A DNA stretch of 64,000 nt from NCBI GenBank assembly GCA_030674185.1, contig CM060311.1, positions 101,121,513-101,185,512 on the forward strand, written 5' to 3'. Positions 15,288-28,900 of the stretch are shown one piece after another; position 1 is the first letter of the stretch, and each line of letters starts with the position of its first letter. The notes under the pieces were generated by a model, which did no database searches, was not told the DNA's origin, and was given only the letters and a program-made list of their open reading frames with translations. Source of the DNA: Monoplex corrugatus. Its lineage: Eukaryota; Mollusca; Gastropoda; Littorinimorpha; Ranellidae. The translations under genes and the position numbers were made by a program.

Positions 15288-15350
<63 letters not shown>

Positions 15351-18300
15351 CTTTAAAAAAAATGTATGTGGAATATAACATCAAAACCTGCGGTTCAACA
15401 TCAAATGTACTACAAATATTCTCACCTGGATCATCCAATGAATCAAAAGTCTTCTGTTCAGTGTTTTTGACAAACCAATCATAGATTCGGCCGACAAAGG
15501 GAGATATGAGAGTAGCTCCTGCTTCGCCACAAGCCACAGCCTGCAACAAATTGCCACTGGTCTAGTGATGGACACACTCCATTCTTGACCTTATAGCAGT
15601 GAAGCCATATTTTCCTGTGTGATGTTTGATTCCAGTCTTGTTAAGGCTGTGCTACATAATTCTGTTCCTGAGCTGTGTGAGATTTTGTTTCTTGTAAGCT
15701 CCAGTGTTAAGGATTCTGTTGGTAATTTGTAATAAGCTCCTGTGTTTGAATTCTGTGACATGCTCTGATGTTTGGCAATTTGTTTGTACAGTGGTTCAGT
15801 TTTGTAACCTTGTCAAGTGATCCAATGTTTGCCTCTGACACTGAACATCAGGACTGTCTGGAGTTTGTTCCAGAGATCCATTGTGCTCAGACAGTTCCAT
15901 ATGCGCTCCACCTACATTTGCCAGCAATTATCTGGCAAAGTCTTGGAGGTACTGGTATCCTCTAATGTTGACATTTTTATCTGTGGTATCTTCAATGTTT
16001 GTTTTGATTTCTGTTTGTGAAATGCTCCGGTGTTAGGAATTTTGTTTGTTATCTGTTCAAAGTTTGGACTTTAGTAAATCATGTGTGAATTATATTCTCT
16101 AATGTTTAGGTTTCTGTCTACAGTATGCTGCAATATATACATATTTTTTTTCAGTATCAACAAATGATTATTTGATGATTCTGCTTAAATTGTATGAGAA
16201 AGAATTTCTCAACTGACTACATATAACCCTTCACAAGTCGTCATCATCATCATCATCATCATGTGCCCTGCTGTATGGCATTGGCGATCATGGCCCTCCA
16301 TACAGATCTATCCCCCGTTGCAGCAAGTATATCTCCCGCCCTCTCTGTCTTCAGTCACCCTGCAAGTCTGTCAAATATTTTCTCCCTGGGTCTACCTCGT
16401 GTTCTCTTTTCCTCCAGCTTTCCCGTTGTGACCAGGTGCTCTGATTCCCCTTTCTTCATAAAATGTAAAAATGTTGCTCGTCTTTTGCTAATCTTCTTTA
16501 TTAATGATCTTCTTGTGTCTGCCTCCTTCAAGACTTTCTCATTTGTTTTTGTTTTTTTTTGCTTTCCATGGCACTCTCAACATTCTTCTTAGAAACCACA
16601 TTTCAGCTGCCTCAATTTCGTTCTGACTTTTGTGTGTTAACTGTCCACCTCACAACTGTACTTCAGTATCGGTTCTATATAACATTCAAGAACTCTCTTC
16701 CTGACATTAATTAATAGGCATTTGTTGGCAAGAACATGCTGAGAGTTTTCTTGTTTCAGCCATACGAGGGTTCGCTGAACCGATCAGGCCTAACAAAAAG
16801 TAAGTGAAATTCCTTGATGGATAATATTCGTTTAGGCTGATATATGTGTAAATTATAAGAAGATTGTGCCTATTATAATTTCACAAAACAATGGTCATAA
16901 AGTTGGCAAGAACGCTTTTCATCTTCGTGAAAGCTGTTTTTTTTGGCTTGGCCAATTCTGCTGGTTATTTCTGATGTGCATCTGCCATGTGGTGAGATGA
17001 CCGTTCCCAGATATTTAAACTTATCAACCTGTCTCATGGTTGTGCCATTTGCTGTTATTTTGAATGAGGGGATTTCTTGCTTTTTACTGATTACCATGAC
17101 TTCAGTCTTCTTGCTATTTAGCTCCAACCCTTTATTTTTGCTTTCTATTTCTATTACATGCACAAGGTTTTGTAGGTCTTTTTTCATTTTCTGTAATTAG
17201 CACGGTGTCATCTACAAAACAAATGTTTCCAGGGAATTCTTCTATGTTTCTCTTGATGGCTTCACTGTAAAGTGAAAACAAATCAATATTGAGTCTTTCT
17301 AGTTGGTTGATTAATTCTTCATGTCTTATCCGATCAAAAGCCTTATTACTCAACTTTAACCTCTCTATGATAGTTCTTAGGATGTATGTGGCATTAATAC
17401 TTCCTTTCCCTTTGACAAATCCACACTGTTCTTCTGTTATTTTTCTTCTGATTCTGGTCCTTGTCCTCATCATGATTACTTTTCACAGATTTTTGTTACA
17501 TGACTCATCAAGCTGATTGTACGATGGAGTTCCATTCTATAGCCCCTGTTTTCTTGGAAGTGCAATGAAAATTGATTTTGACAAAACTTCAGGGATTTTT
17601 ACGGGGGTCATGAATTTCAATTACGAGGACTTATTTTTTCAATACCAAATTCCTCCAGGTCTTCAATTATCTCTGTAGTAATGTTGTCTGGTCCTGGGGC
17701 TTTTCCTGGTTTCATCTTTTTCAATGTTGCTGTAACTGTAACTTCATCTTTCATTATGGGTGGTCCTTCAACGTTCTTTCTTATAATGTGTTCTTCATTT
17801 CTGTCACCGTTAAAAATGTACTCTCCCCATCTCTCTAATATTTTGTCTTTTTCCATGATAAGCATACCATCTTTTGATTTTAAGCAACCAGTTGATAAGC
17901 ACGTCTTTTTCCTGTGGGCAATTTCTTCAATGTTTCTGTACATACTTTGAGGATCTGTTTTGTGTCGGTCTTCTATTTCTTTGCACTTTGTTTCCAGCCA
18001 AGCTTCTGTGATTCATTGTACATGTTCCTGATTTCCCTGTTTATCCTCTTATATTCTTCCTCTTTTCCCTTTGCCTTCCTCCATTCTTCCATCAAGCCAG
18101 TAATTTCTTTTGTCATCCAGTTCTCTTCTGCTTTTCTTTCAACTCTAGGGATTTCTTGACAAGCTTCATTTGAGTTTCTCAACTTTGTCCATTGTTCCTC
18201 ACTGTCACCAACATCCTCCAGAACACTGAATTTGTTTTGAATATGTACATGACATTTTTCATAGGTCGCTTCAACTGTCTTTAAAAGTCAAAATTTTTGT

Positions 18301-18638
18301 TTGATGTTACTTTTGGTGTGTTTTCTTTTCTTTAGCTTCAGCCTAAATTTTCCCACTACAGGATTGTGGTCACTGTTGCAGTCTGCTCCTGGTAGTGTTT
18401 TTGCTGACAGTAAAGAATTTCTAAATCTTTTATTTATCAGGATGTAATCAATTTCATTTTTAGTATTATCTCCTGGACTCATCCATGTCCACTGTCTTCT
18501 GTTAGGCTGCTCAAACCAGGTGTTTCCTACTATGAACTCATTCATCTGTGCCCATTCCACAAGTTTCTCTCCCCTTTCATTTTGTGTGCCACCCTCTCCT
18601 GTCCCACTTTAGCACACACACCAACACACACACATACA

Positions 18639-18730
<92 letters not shown>

Positions 18731-21279
18731 TCTGCATTAAAATCTCCCATTATTACTGTAATATCCTGTGATTTGCATTGATCCTTGGCTATCTCAAATA
18801 CTTAACTCTTTTTCGTTATGAGATTTGTTATGACTTTTCACGAAACTGACAGCACATTTACCAGAAGCATGCCATTTTGTCAAATATTAACTTATATTAT
18901 CAAATCATATTATCAGGAAAGTCCCGACATTCCATGTTGCAATTTTGACACTTTTAAACTTGATGGCAGTAGCTTGCTGATGGGCAGGTGTCACCTGCAT
19001 GGCATGACAGTCCCTACCAGACGAAGGTGCTCCACAGGAGTCTCTATTTACGGCATTATCCTTTTTCATGATTTGGCTGGCCATGATAAACTTGGGACTA
19101 CACGAAAGTGGCTTCCCGTTGCCTTCTATCAGTTTTTGTGTGGACTCTCCACTAGCCTTCGTCGTTCCCACAACAACCCACAAGGCAGTGGGGGTCATTT
19201 TTGTCAGGGTTTACTCCCTTAGCCTTATTCTCTCCAGAGATAACCACAAGGCAGTGGTGTTTTTTTTTTCTGTAAGGGTTTACTCCATTAGACAAGATGT
19301 CATATGTCTACCATAGCAAAGAATCTATGCTGTATAATATAAAATTCATTTGAAGTAGGACAAGTTCAAGCATAATACTTAAAGTTGTGGAAATATACTG
19401 GTATAGTTTGATCAGCCTTTTAACTTTCTATGCTGTATAAGTGGTCTAGACTGCTAAAAGAAAAGAAAGAAAAAAAAGAAGACAAGCAAAATCAATTAAA
19501 CTATAATACCTGATAAAAGCTGAAAATAAGCGTCATATTGCAGTGGATGCCATACTTGCTCTCCAGTTCTCTGAAGACACAGACAGACAATACTTTAATA
19601 TTCATGGTTGCTTAAAATCGAAAGATGGTACGATTCTCATGGAAAAAGACAAAATATTAGTCAGATGGGGACAGTACATTAAAGACCTTTTTGAAGATGA
19701 CAGAAATGCAGAACACATTATAAGAAAGAACTTTGAAGGACCACCCATAATGAAAGATGAAGTTACAGCAGCACTGAAAAAGATGAAACCAGGAAAAGCC
19801 CCAGGACCAGACAACATTACCACAGAGATGATTGAAGCCCTGGAGGAATTTGGTATAGAAAAATAACAGTCCTCCTAAATAAAATTTACGACACTGGAAA
19901 AATCCCTAAAGATATGTCAAAATCAATTTTCATTGCACTTTCAAAGAAGACAGGGGCTATAGAATGCGAACTCCATCGCACGATCAGTTGGACGAGTCAT
20001 GTAACCAAGATCCTATTAAGAATAATCATGATGAGGACAAGGAATAGAATCAAAACAGAAATAGCAGATGAACAGTGTGGATTTGTGGAAGGGAAAGGAA
20101 CTATTAATGCCATATAGTGATATACATCCTAGGAACTATCATAGAGAGGTCAATCGAGTTGAACAAAGATTTACATTTATGCTTTGTTGACAATACCAAG
20201 GCTTTCGATCGGGTAAGACATGAAGAATTGATCAACCAACTAGAAAGACTCAATATTGATGGAAAAGATCTACGAATAATCAGAAATATGTATTGGGAAC
20301 AAACAGCTGCAATGAGAATAAAAAAACGATATAAGCTCTTTCCAAAACATCAAAAGAGGAGTCAGACAGGGTTGTGTTTTGTCACCAGATCTGTTTTCAC
20401 TTTACAGCGAAAACATCACGAGAAACCTAGAGGAAGACCCTGGATTAAAGCTTGGAGGAAAAATGATAAACAACATTCGATACACAGATGACACTGTGCT
20501 AATTACAGAAAGTGAAAGGGACCTACAAAACCTTGTGAATATATTTGAAATAGAAAGCAAAGGTATGGGGGTTGGAACTAAACAGCAGGAAGACTGAAGT
20601 CATAGTGATCAGTAAAAAACATGAAATATCCTCATGCAAAATAACAGCAAAGGCACAACCTTGAGACAGGTTGATAAATTTGAATACCTGGGAACGATCA
20701 TTTCACCAGACGGCAGATGCACATCAGAAATAGCCGGCAGAATCGGCCAAGCCAAAACAACATTAAAGTAGATGGAAAGCATTCTTACCAACAAATGCCT
20801 ATCAATTAACATCAGGAAGAGAGTTCTTGAATGTTATATAGAACCAATACTGTTGTATGGTTGCGAGGCGTGGATAGTCAACAAGCAAAGCCAGAACAAG
20901 ATTGAGGCAGCCGAGATGTGGTTTCTAAGAAGGATGTTGAGTTCCATGGACAGCAAAGAAAACAAACGAGACAGTCTTGATGGAGGCAGACACAAGTTGA
21001 TCATTCATAAGGAAGATTAGGAAAAGACAAGCAACATTCATAGGCCATTTTGTGAGGAAAGGGAAATTGGAACACCTGGTCACAACGGGAAAGCTGGAGG
21101 GAAGGAGAGCACTGGGTTGACCCAGGGAGAAGATACTAGACGGACTCGCAGAGTGGCTGAGGACAAGGAGGGTGGAAGAGATGCTTGAGGCAACAAGAGA
21201 TAGAGACAGATGGAAGTCCATAATCGCCAACGCCATGTGGCAAGGCACCTAATGATGACTTTAATATTACACACATAAA

Positions 21280-21361
<82 letters not shown>

Positions 21362-24300
21362 GACATGCACACAAACGCACACACAGACACACACACACAA
21401 CTTGCGGGCACACACATGCTCACAGATACACAAGCATACAGACATGCAAACACACCAATACAAGCATTCATGGCCACACCATCACACACTACCATGACAG
21501 AGAAAACAAATTTTACATGTATGCTGGCATGTCCATGCACTGACTTGGATAAACATAACACACGTCCATGCACTGACATGTATAAACATATCAACACACG
21601 TCCATACACTGACATGGATAAACATGTCAACACACATCCATGAACACCAGTCACCATGGAACACAAGTCTACACTGACAGGTATAAACATATCAACACAC
21701 GTCCATGCACTGACAGGTATAAACATAACACACGTCCATGCACTGACAGGTATAAACATAACACACATCCATGCACTGACAGGCATAAACATATCAATAC
21801 ACGTCCATGCACTGACAGGTATAAACATATCAACACACATCCATGCACTGACAGGTATAAACATATCAACACACGTCCATGCACTGACATGTATAAACAT
21901 ATCAATACACGTCCATGCACTGACAGGCATAAACATATCAATACACGTCCATGCACTGACAGGTATAAACATATCAACACACATCCATGCACTGACATGT
22001 ATAAACATATCAACACACGTCCATGCACTGACAGGTATAAACATATCAACACACGTCCATGCACTGACAGGTATAAACATATCAACACACGTCCATGCAC
22101 TGACAGGTATAAAAATATCAACACACGTCCATGCACTGACAGTTATAAACATATCAACACACATCCATGCACTGACATGTATAAACATATCAACACACGT
22201 CCATACACTGACAGGTATAAACATATCAACACACGTCCATACACTGACAGGTATAAACATATCAACACACGTCCATGCACTGACAGGTATAAACATATCA
22301 ACACACGTCCATGCACTGACAGGTATAAACATATCAACACACGTCCATACACTGACAGGTATAAACATATCAACACATGTCCATGCACTGACAGGTATAA
22401 ACATATCAACACACTCCATAAACACCAGTCGCCATGGAACACAAGTCTGCACTACAGGCTGTCTACTGGAGAGTTGTGGGGTCAGATCTAATCACTTCTG
22501 TCAAAATCATTCAGGGATTTTTTGTTCCCAACCAGCTCCTAGAGCTGAGAGTGCTATGGGCTCACTGGAAAGACCACACATTCGAAACTCATCCAATTCA
22601 CAAATGCATCACTGAGGATGTTGATCAAATCTCCTGACCAGTACCACAATTGTCTGTATCCACGCTTCAGTACAGTCGTATCACGCAATGACCAGTACCA
22701 CAATTGTCTGTATCCACGCTTCAGTACAGCCCTATCACCACGCTTCAGTACAACCCTATCACGCAATGACCAGTACCACAATTGTCTGTATCCACGCTTC
22801 AGTACAGCCCTATCACGCAATGACCAGTACCACAATTGTCTGTATCCACGCTTCAGTACAGCCCTATCACCACGCTTCAGTACAGCCCTATCACCACGCT
22901 TCAGTACAGCCCTATCACCACGCTTCAGTACAGCCCTATCACGCAATGACCAGTACCACAATTGTATCCACGCTTCAGTACAGCCCTATCACCACGCTTC
23001 AGCACAGCCCTATGACCATGCTTCAGCACAGCCCTATGACCATGCTTCAGCACAGCCCTATGACCACGCTTCAGTACAGCCCTATACCACGCTTCAGTAC
23101 AGCCCTATCACCATGCTTCAGTACAGCCCTATCACCATGCTTCAGCACAGCCCTATCACCATGCTTCAGCACAGCCCTATCACCACGCTTCAGCACAGCC
23201 CTATCACCATGCTTCAGTACAGCCCTATCACCACGCTTCAGTACAGCCCTATCACCACGCTTCAGCACAGCCCTATGACCACACTTCAGCACAGCCCTAT
23301 CACCATGCTTCAGCACAGCCCTATCACCACGCTTCAGTACAGCCCTATCACCATGCTTCAGTACAGCCCTATCACCACGCTTCAGTACAGCCCTATCAGT
23401 ATCACCACGCTTCAGCACAGCCCTATCACCACGCTTCAGCACAACCCTATCATCACGCTTCAGCACAGCCCTATCACCATGCTTCAGCACAGCCCTATCA
23501 CCACGCTTCAGCACAGCCCTATCACCATGCTTCAGTACAGCCCTATCACCACGCTTCAGCACAGTCCTATCACCACGCTTCAGTACAGCCCTATCACCAT
23601 GCTTCAGTACAGCCCTATCACCATGCTTCAGTACAGCCCTATCACCATGCTTCAGTACAGCCCTATCACCACGCTTCAGCACAGTCCTATCACCATGCTT
23701 CAGCACAGCCCTATCACCATGCTTCAGTACAGCCCTATCACCATGCTTCAGTACAGCCCTATCACCATGCTTCAGCACAGCCCTATCACCATGCTTCAGT
23801 ACAGCCCTATCACCATGCTTCAGTACAGCCCTATCACCACACTTCAGTACAGCCCTATCACCATGCTTCAGTACAACCCTATCACCACACTTCAGTACAG
23901 CCCTATCACCATGCTTCAGCACAGCCCTATCACCATGCTTCAGTACAGCCCTATCACCATGCTTCAGTACAGCCCTATCACCATGCTTCAGCACAGCCCT
24001 ATCACCATGCTTCAGTACAGCCCTATCACCATGCTTCAGCACAGCCCTATCACCACACTTCAGTACAGCCCTATCACCATGCTTCAGCACAGCCCTATCA
24101 CCATGCTTCAGCACAGCCCTATCACCATGCTTCAGTACAGCCCTATCACCATGCTTCAGTACAGCCCTATCACCATGCTTCAGCACAGCCCTATCACCAT
24201 GCTTCAGTACAGCCCTATCACCATGCTTCAGTACAACCCTATCACCATGCTTCAGTACAGCCCTATCACCATGCTTCAGTACAGCCCTATCACCATGCTT

Positions 24301-24645
24301 CAGTACAGCCCTATCACCACGCTTCAGTACAGCCCTATCACCACGCTTCAGCACAACCCTATCACCACGCTTCAGCACAGCCCTATCACCACGCTTCAGC
24401 ACAGCCCTATCACCATGCTTCAGTACAGCCCTATCACCACGCTTCAGCACAGCCCTATCACACAATCTCCATCCTAAATGGAACTCCATAGCATCATGAT
24501 TATCTTCCCCATCATCGTCATCATCATCACATTACAAAATTGTCCCAGCATCTAAGGCTTCTAAATTGACGGAGAAAATGGAACAGGAACAAAAAAGGAA
24601 AAGAAGAAAAAAGATGAACATAAATGTGGCTTCCCAAGAGCAATG

Positions 24646-24714
<69 letters not shown>

Positions 24715-25872
24715 ACATATCTGTAAACACACACACACACCACATACACACTCTCAACCTGCATACCTGACCTGTGGTGTTCCACAAGGATCTGTCCTTG
24801 GCCCTGTTCCTTTCACTCTTTATACCTCCCCCCTGTCCACCATCAACTCCCACTCTATAAAACACCACTTCTATGCTGATGACACCCAACTTCAAGACAG
24901 TGACTCACCTGATAATATACAGCGCCTGTTGACTCGCACCACTGAGTGTTACTCGGACATCAAGAACTGGATGACGTTCAACAAACTTCAGCTTAATGAC
25001 GACAAGACAGAAGCTATCCTCATCGGCACCCGTCAGAAACTTTCTCAGCTGCCTCCTCTTTCTCTCCCATTATGTAACACATCAGTCCCAATTTCTGATT
25101 CAGCTAAAAACCTTGGTGTCTGCATTGACTCTACCCTTTCCATGAACAACTTTGTTTCTCAAACTGCCAGATCTTGCTACTATCATCTCCATCGTATAAG
25201 CCTGATCAGGAAGTATCTCTCTGTGAAAACAACTGCAAAACTCGTTCTCTCCTTCATAATGTCTCGCATTGACTATTGCAATTCACTCCTGTCTGGTCTT
25301 CCTGCCTCCACCATTCACATCCTACAGCGCATTCAAAACAATGCTGTACGCCTTGTACTCAAAAAGAAAAAAGCTGACCACATATCTCCTCTCCTGGCAC
25401 AACTTCACTGGTTCCCTATATCAAAGCGCATACAGCACAAACTAGACACCATGTGCTACAAAAGCCTCAATAACGCAGCCCCCGATTACCTGTCAAGCCT
25501 ACTTGAGATCTATCTTCCCTCACGTACCCTCCGCTCTGCCTCCGATCCTCTGACTTTTCGCTTTCCACGCACTAAGCTCAATACCTATGGTCCACGAGCC
25601 TTCTCTGTTTCTGATCCACTCTCCTGGAACAAACTTCCTCTCTCAGTCCGTCAGCAACCTACTTTTGTCTCCTTCAAGTCCGCTCTCAAAACTCACCTTT
25701 TCTCCTCTGCATAAAATCCTAACCTCACTCAACCTCCCTCTGCAGCCTGTCTCCGCTCGGAGGGAAATCACTTTGTTATAATATATAATTGTATATGATA
25801 TGCTCTCTATAATTTTCCATTGCTTTTATTCTTGCTTTTATTGCTTTTATTCTTTCTCCCCATTTATAGCCA

Positions 25873-25930
<58 letters not shown>

Positions 25931-28900
25931 GCGTGCGTGCGTGCATGCGTGCGTGCGTGCGTGCGTGCGTCGCGCGCGCACGTGCGTGCGTGCGTGCGTG
26001 TCTGTTTCAGCGCTTAGATTTGATTTTGTCGAGATTTTGCGCTATATAAATATTGTATTATTATCATTATATCTGTAAACACACACACACACACACACAA
26101 CACACACACATATATCTGTAAATACACACACACACACACCACACACACACCACATATCTGTAAACACACACACACACACACACATATCTGTAAACACACA
26201 CACACACACACACAACACACACACATATCTGTAATTTATACATCAATCAATTACCCAACTCATACCCCTAGAAGGAACCAATAGTATCAAATTAGAATCC
26301 CAACCAACCAACCAGCCAACCGATCACGCAACTGATTCTTCAAGAATTACATCAGTCACCCAGCCAACCAATCACGCAACTGGTTCTTCAAGAATTATAT
26401 CAATTGACAAATCACCCAACTGATCATTCTAAAATGAAAACTACTGGGCATCACATCAAAATCCAAACCAACAAATTACACAGCTAATTCTTCCAACTTT
26501 CTGTTTGACCAGTCACTCAAATGATCATCCTAGGAACATGGAGAATGCAATCAACGGACATCAAATCAAAATCCATTCTCACCTGGCTGCCTGCACCCCC
26601 TCCCAGGTAGAGGAGAGTTTGATGAGGATTCGTTCCTTGCTGACGTTTTGTTCCTTGTACAACGCAATCAGTCTCTTGGCCTTTTTCACCATGGCCTCCT
26701 TGTCAAATGACAGCCTGGCCACATCATTTACAACTGTGTTAGTTTTTCACAGCAAGTTTTTCACAGTACTGACAAAGAGAAAAAACAACAACAACATCTA
26801 TATGGCTAAATGGAATATCATTCAGAGTACATGTGATAACATTAATTTCTGGAAGTGTTTATACTGTCTGAATGTAAATTTTTCATAAAGACTAGACACA
26901 CATAAATAGGACATACAATGACTGATCCAAAAGTCTTGTCACTTGCATTGGACATACAATGACTGATCCAAAAGTCTTGTCACTTGCATTGCAAGACAAA
27001 CAAAAGGGAAATACAACCTGCATGAAATTTTAAAAGTCCTTGAAAAACACTCCTATTATTTACACACAGGATTTCAGCCTTCCTGACCAAGTGTCAAATG
27101 CTGTCTGACAGTCAGATTGACATAGGGTACCAAGTGTCAAATGCTGTCTGACAGTCTGACATAGGGTACCAAGTGTCAAATGCTGTCTGACAGACTGATA
27201 TAGGGTACCAAGTGTCAAATGCTGTCTGACAGTCTGATATAGGGTACCAAGTGTCAAATGCTGTCTGACAGTCAGATTGACATAGGGTACCAAGTGTCAA
27301 ATGCTGTGTGACAGTCTGATATAGGGTACCAAGTGTCAAATGCTGTCTGACAGTCAGATTGCCATAGGGTACCAAGTGTCAAATGCTGTCTGACAGTCTG
27401 ACATAGGGTACCAAGTGTCAAATGCTGTCTGACAGTCAGATTGCCATAGGGTACCAAGTGTCAAATGCTGTCTGACAGTCTGATATAGGGTACCAAGTAT
27501 CAAATGCTGTCTGACAGTCTGACATAGTGTACCAAGTGTCAAATGCTGTCTGACAGTCTGACATAGTGTACCAAGTGTCAAATGCTGTCTGACAGTCAGA
27601 TTGCCATAGTGTACCAAGTGTCAAATGCTCTCTGACAGTCAGATTGACATAGGGTACCAAGTGTCAAATGCTGTCTGACAGTCTGACATAGTGTACCAAG
27701 TGTCAAATGCTGTCTGACAATCTGATTGACATAGGGTACCAAGTGTCAAATGCTGTCTGACAGTCTGACATAGTGTACCAAGTGTCAAATGCTGTCTGAC
27801 AGTCTGATTGACATAGTGTACCAAGTGTCAAATGCTGTCTGACAGTCTGACATAGGGTACCAAGTGTCAAATGCTGTCTAACAGTCTGACATAGTGTACC
27901 AAGTGTCAAATGCTGTCTGACAGTCTGATTGACATAGGGTACCAAGTGTCAAATGCTGTCTGACAGTCTGATTGACATAGGGTACCAAGTGTCAAATGCT
28001 GTCTGACAGTCAGATTGACATAGTGTACCAAGTGTCAAATGCTGTCTGACAGATTGACATAGGGTACCAAGTGTCAAATGCTGTCTGACAGTCAGATAGA
28101 CATAGTGTACCAAGTGTCAAATGCTGTCTGACAGTCTGATTGACATAGTGTACCAAGTGTCAAATGCTGTCTGACAGTCAGATTGACATAGGGTACCAAG
28201 TGTCAAATGCTGTCTGACAGTCTGACATAGTGTACCAAGTGTCAAATGCTGTCTGACAATCTGATTGACATAGGGTACCAAGTGTCAAATGCTGTCTGAC
28301 AGTCTGACATAGTGTACCAAGTGTCAAATGCTGTCTGACAGTCTGATTGACATAGTGTACCAAGTGTCAAATGCTGTCTGACAGTCTGACATAGGGTACC
28401 AAGTGTCAAATGCTAACAGTCTGACATAGTGTACCAAGTGTCAAATGCTGTCTGACAGTCAGATTGACATAGTGTACCAAGTGTCAAATGCTGTCTGACA
28501 GTCATGACATAGTGTACCAAGTGTCAAATGCTGTCTGACAGTCGATTGACATAGGTACCAAGTGTCAAATGCTGTCTGACAGTCGATTGACATAGTGTAC
28601 CAAGTGTCAAATGCTGTCTGACAGTCGATTGACATAGTGTACCAAGTGTCAAATGCTGTCTGACAGTCAGATGACATAGGGTACCAAGTGTCAAATGCTG
28701 TCTGACAGTCTGACATAGTGTACCAAGTGTCAAATGCTGTCTGACAGTCTGATTGACATAGTGTACCAAGTGTCAAATGCTGTCTGAAGTCAATTGACAT
28801 AGGGTACCAAGTGTCAAAATGCTGTCTGACAGTCTATGACATAGTGTACCAAGTGTCAAATGCTGTCTGACACGTTGACATAGGGTACCAAGTGTCAAAT

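Noticed and set aside
22618..24477. 619-codon plus-strand and 472-codon minus-strand frames
   Set aside because: 24-bp repeat artefact; no start context, domain or splice support.
24929..25714. Host gene for a 261-residue protein
   Set aside because: It is the C-terminal part of a CR1/L2-like reverse transcriptase with [10 protein letters not shown] and YADD boxes, so a mobile element rather than a host gene.
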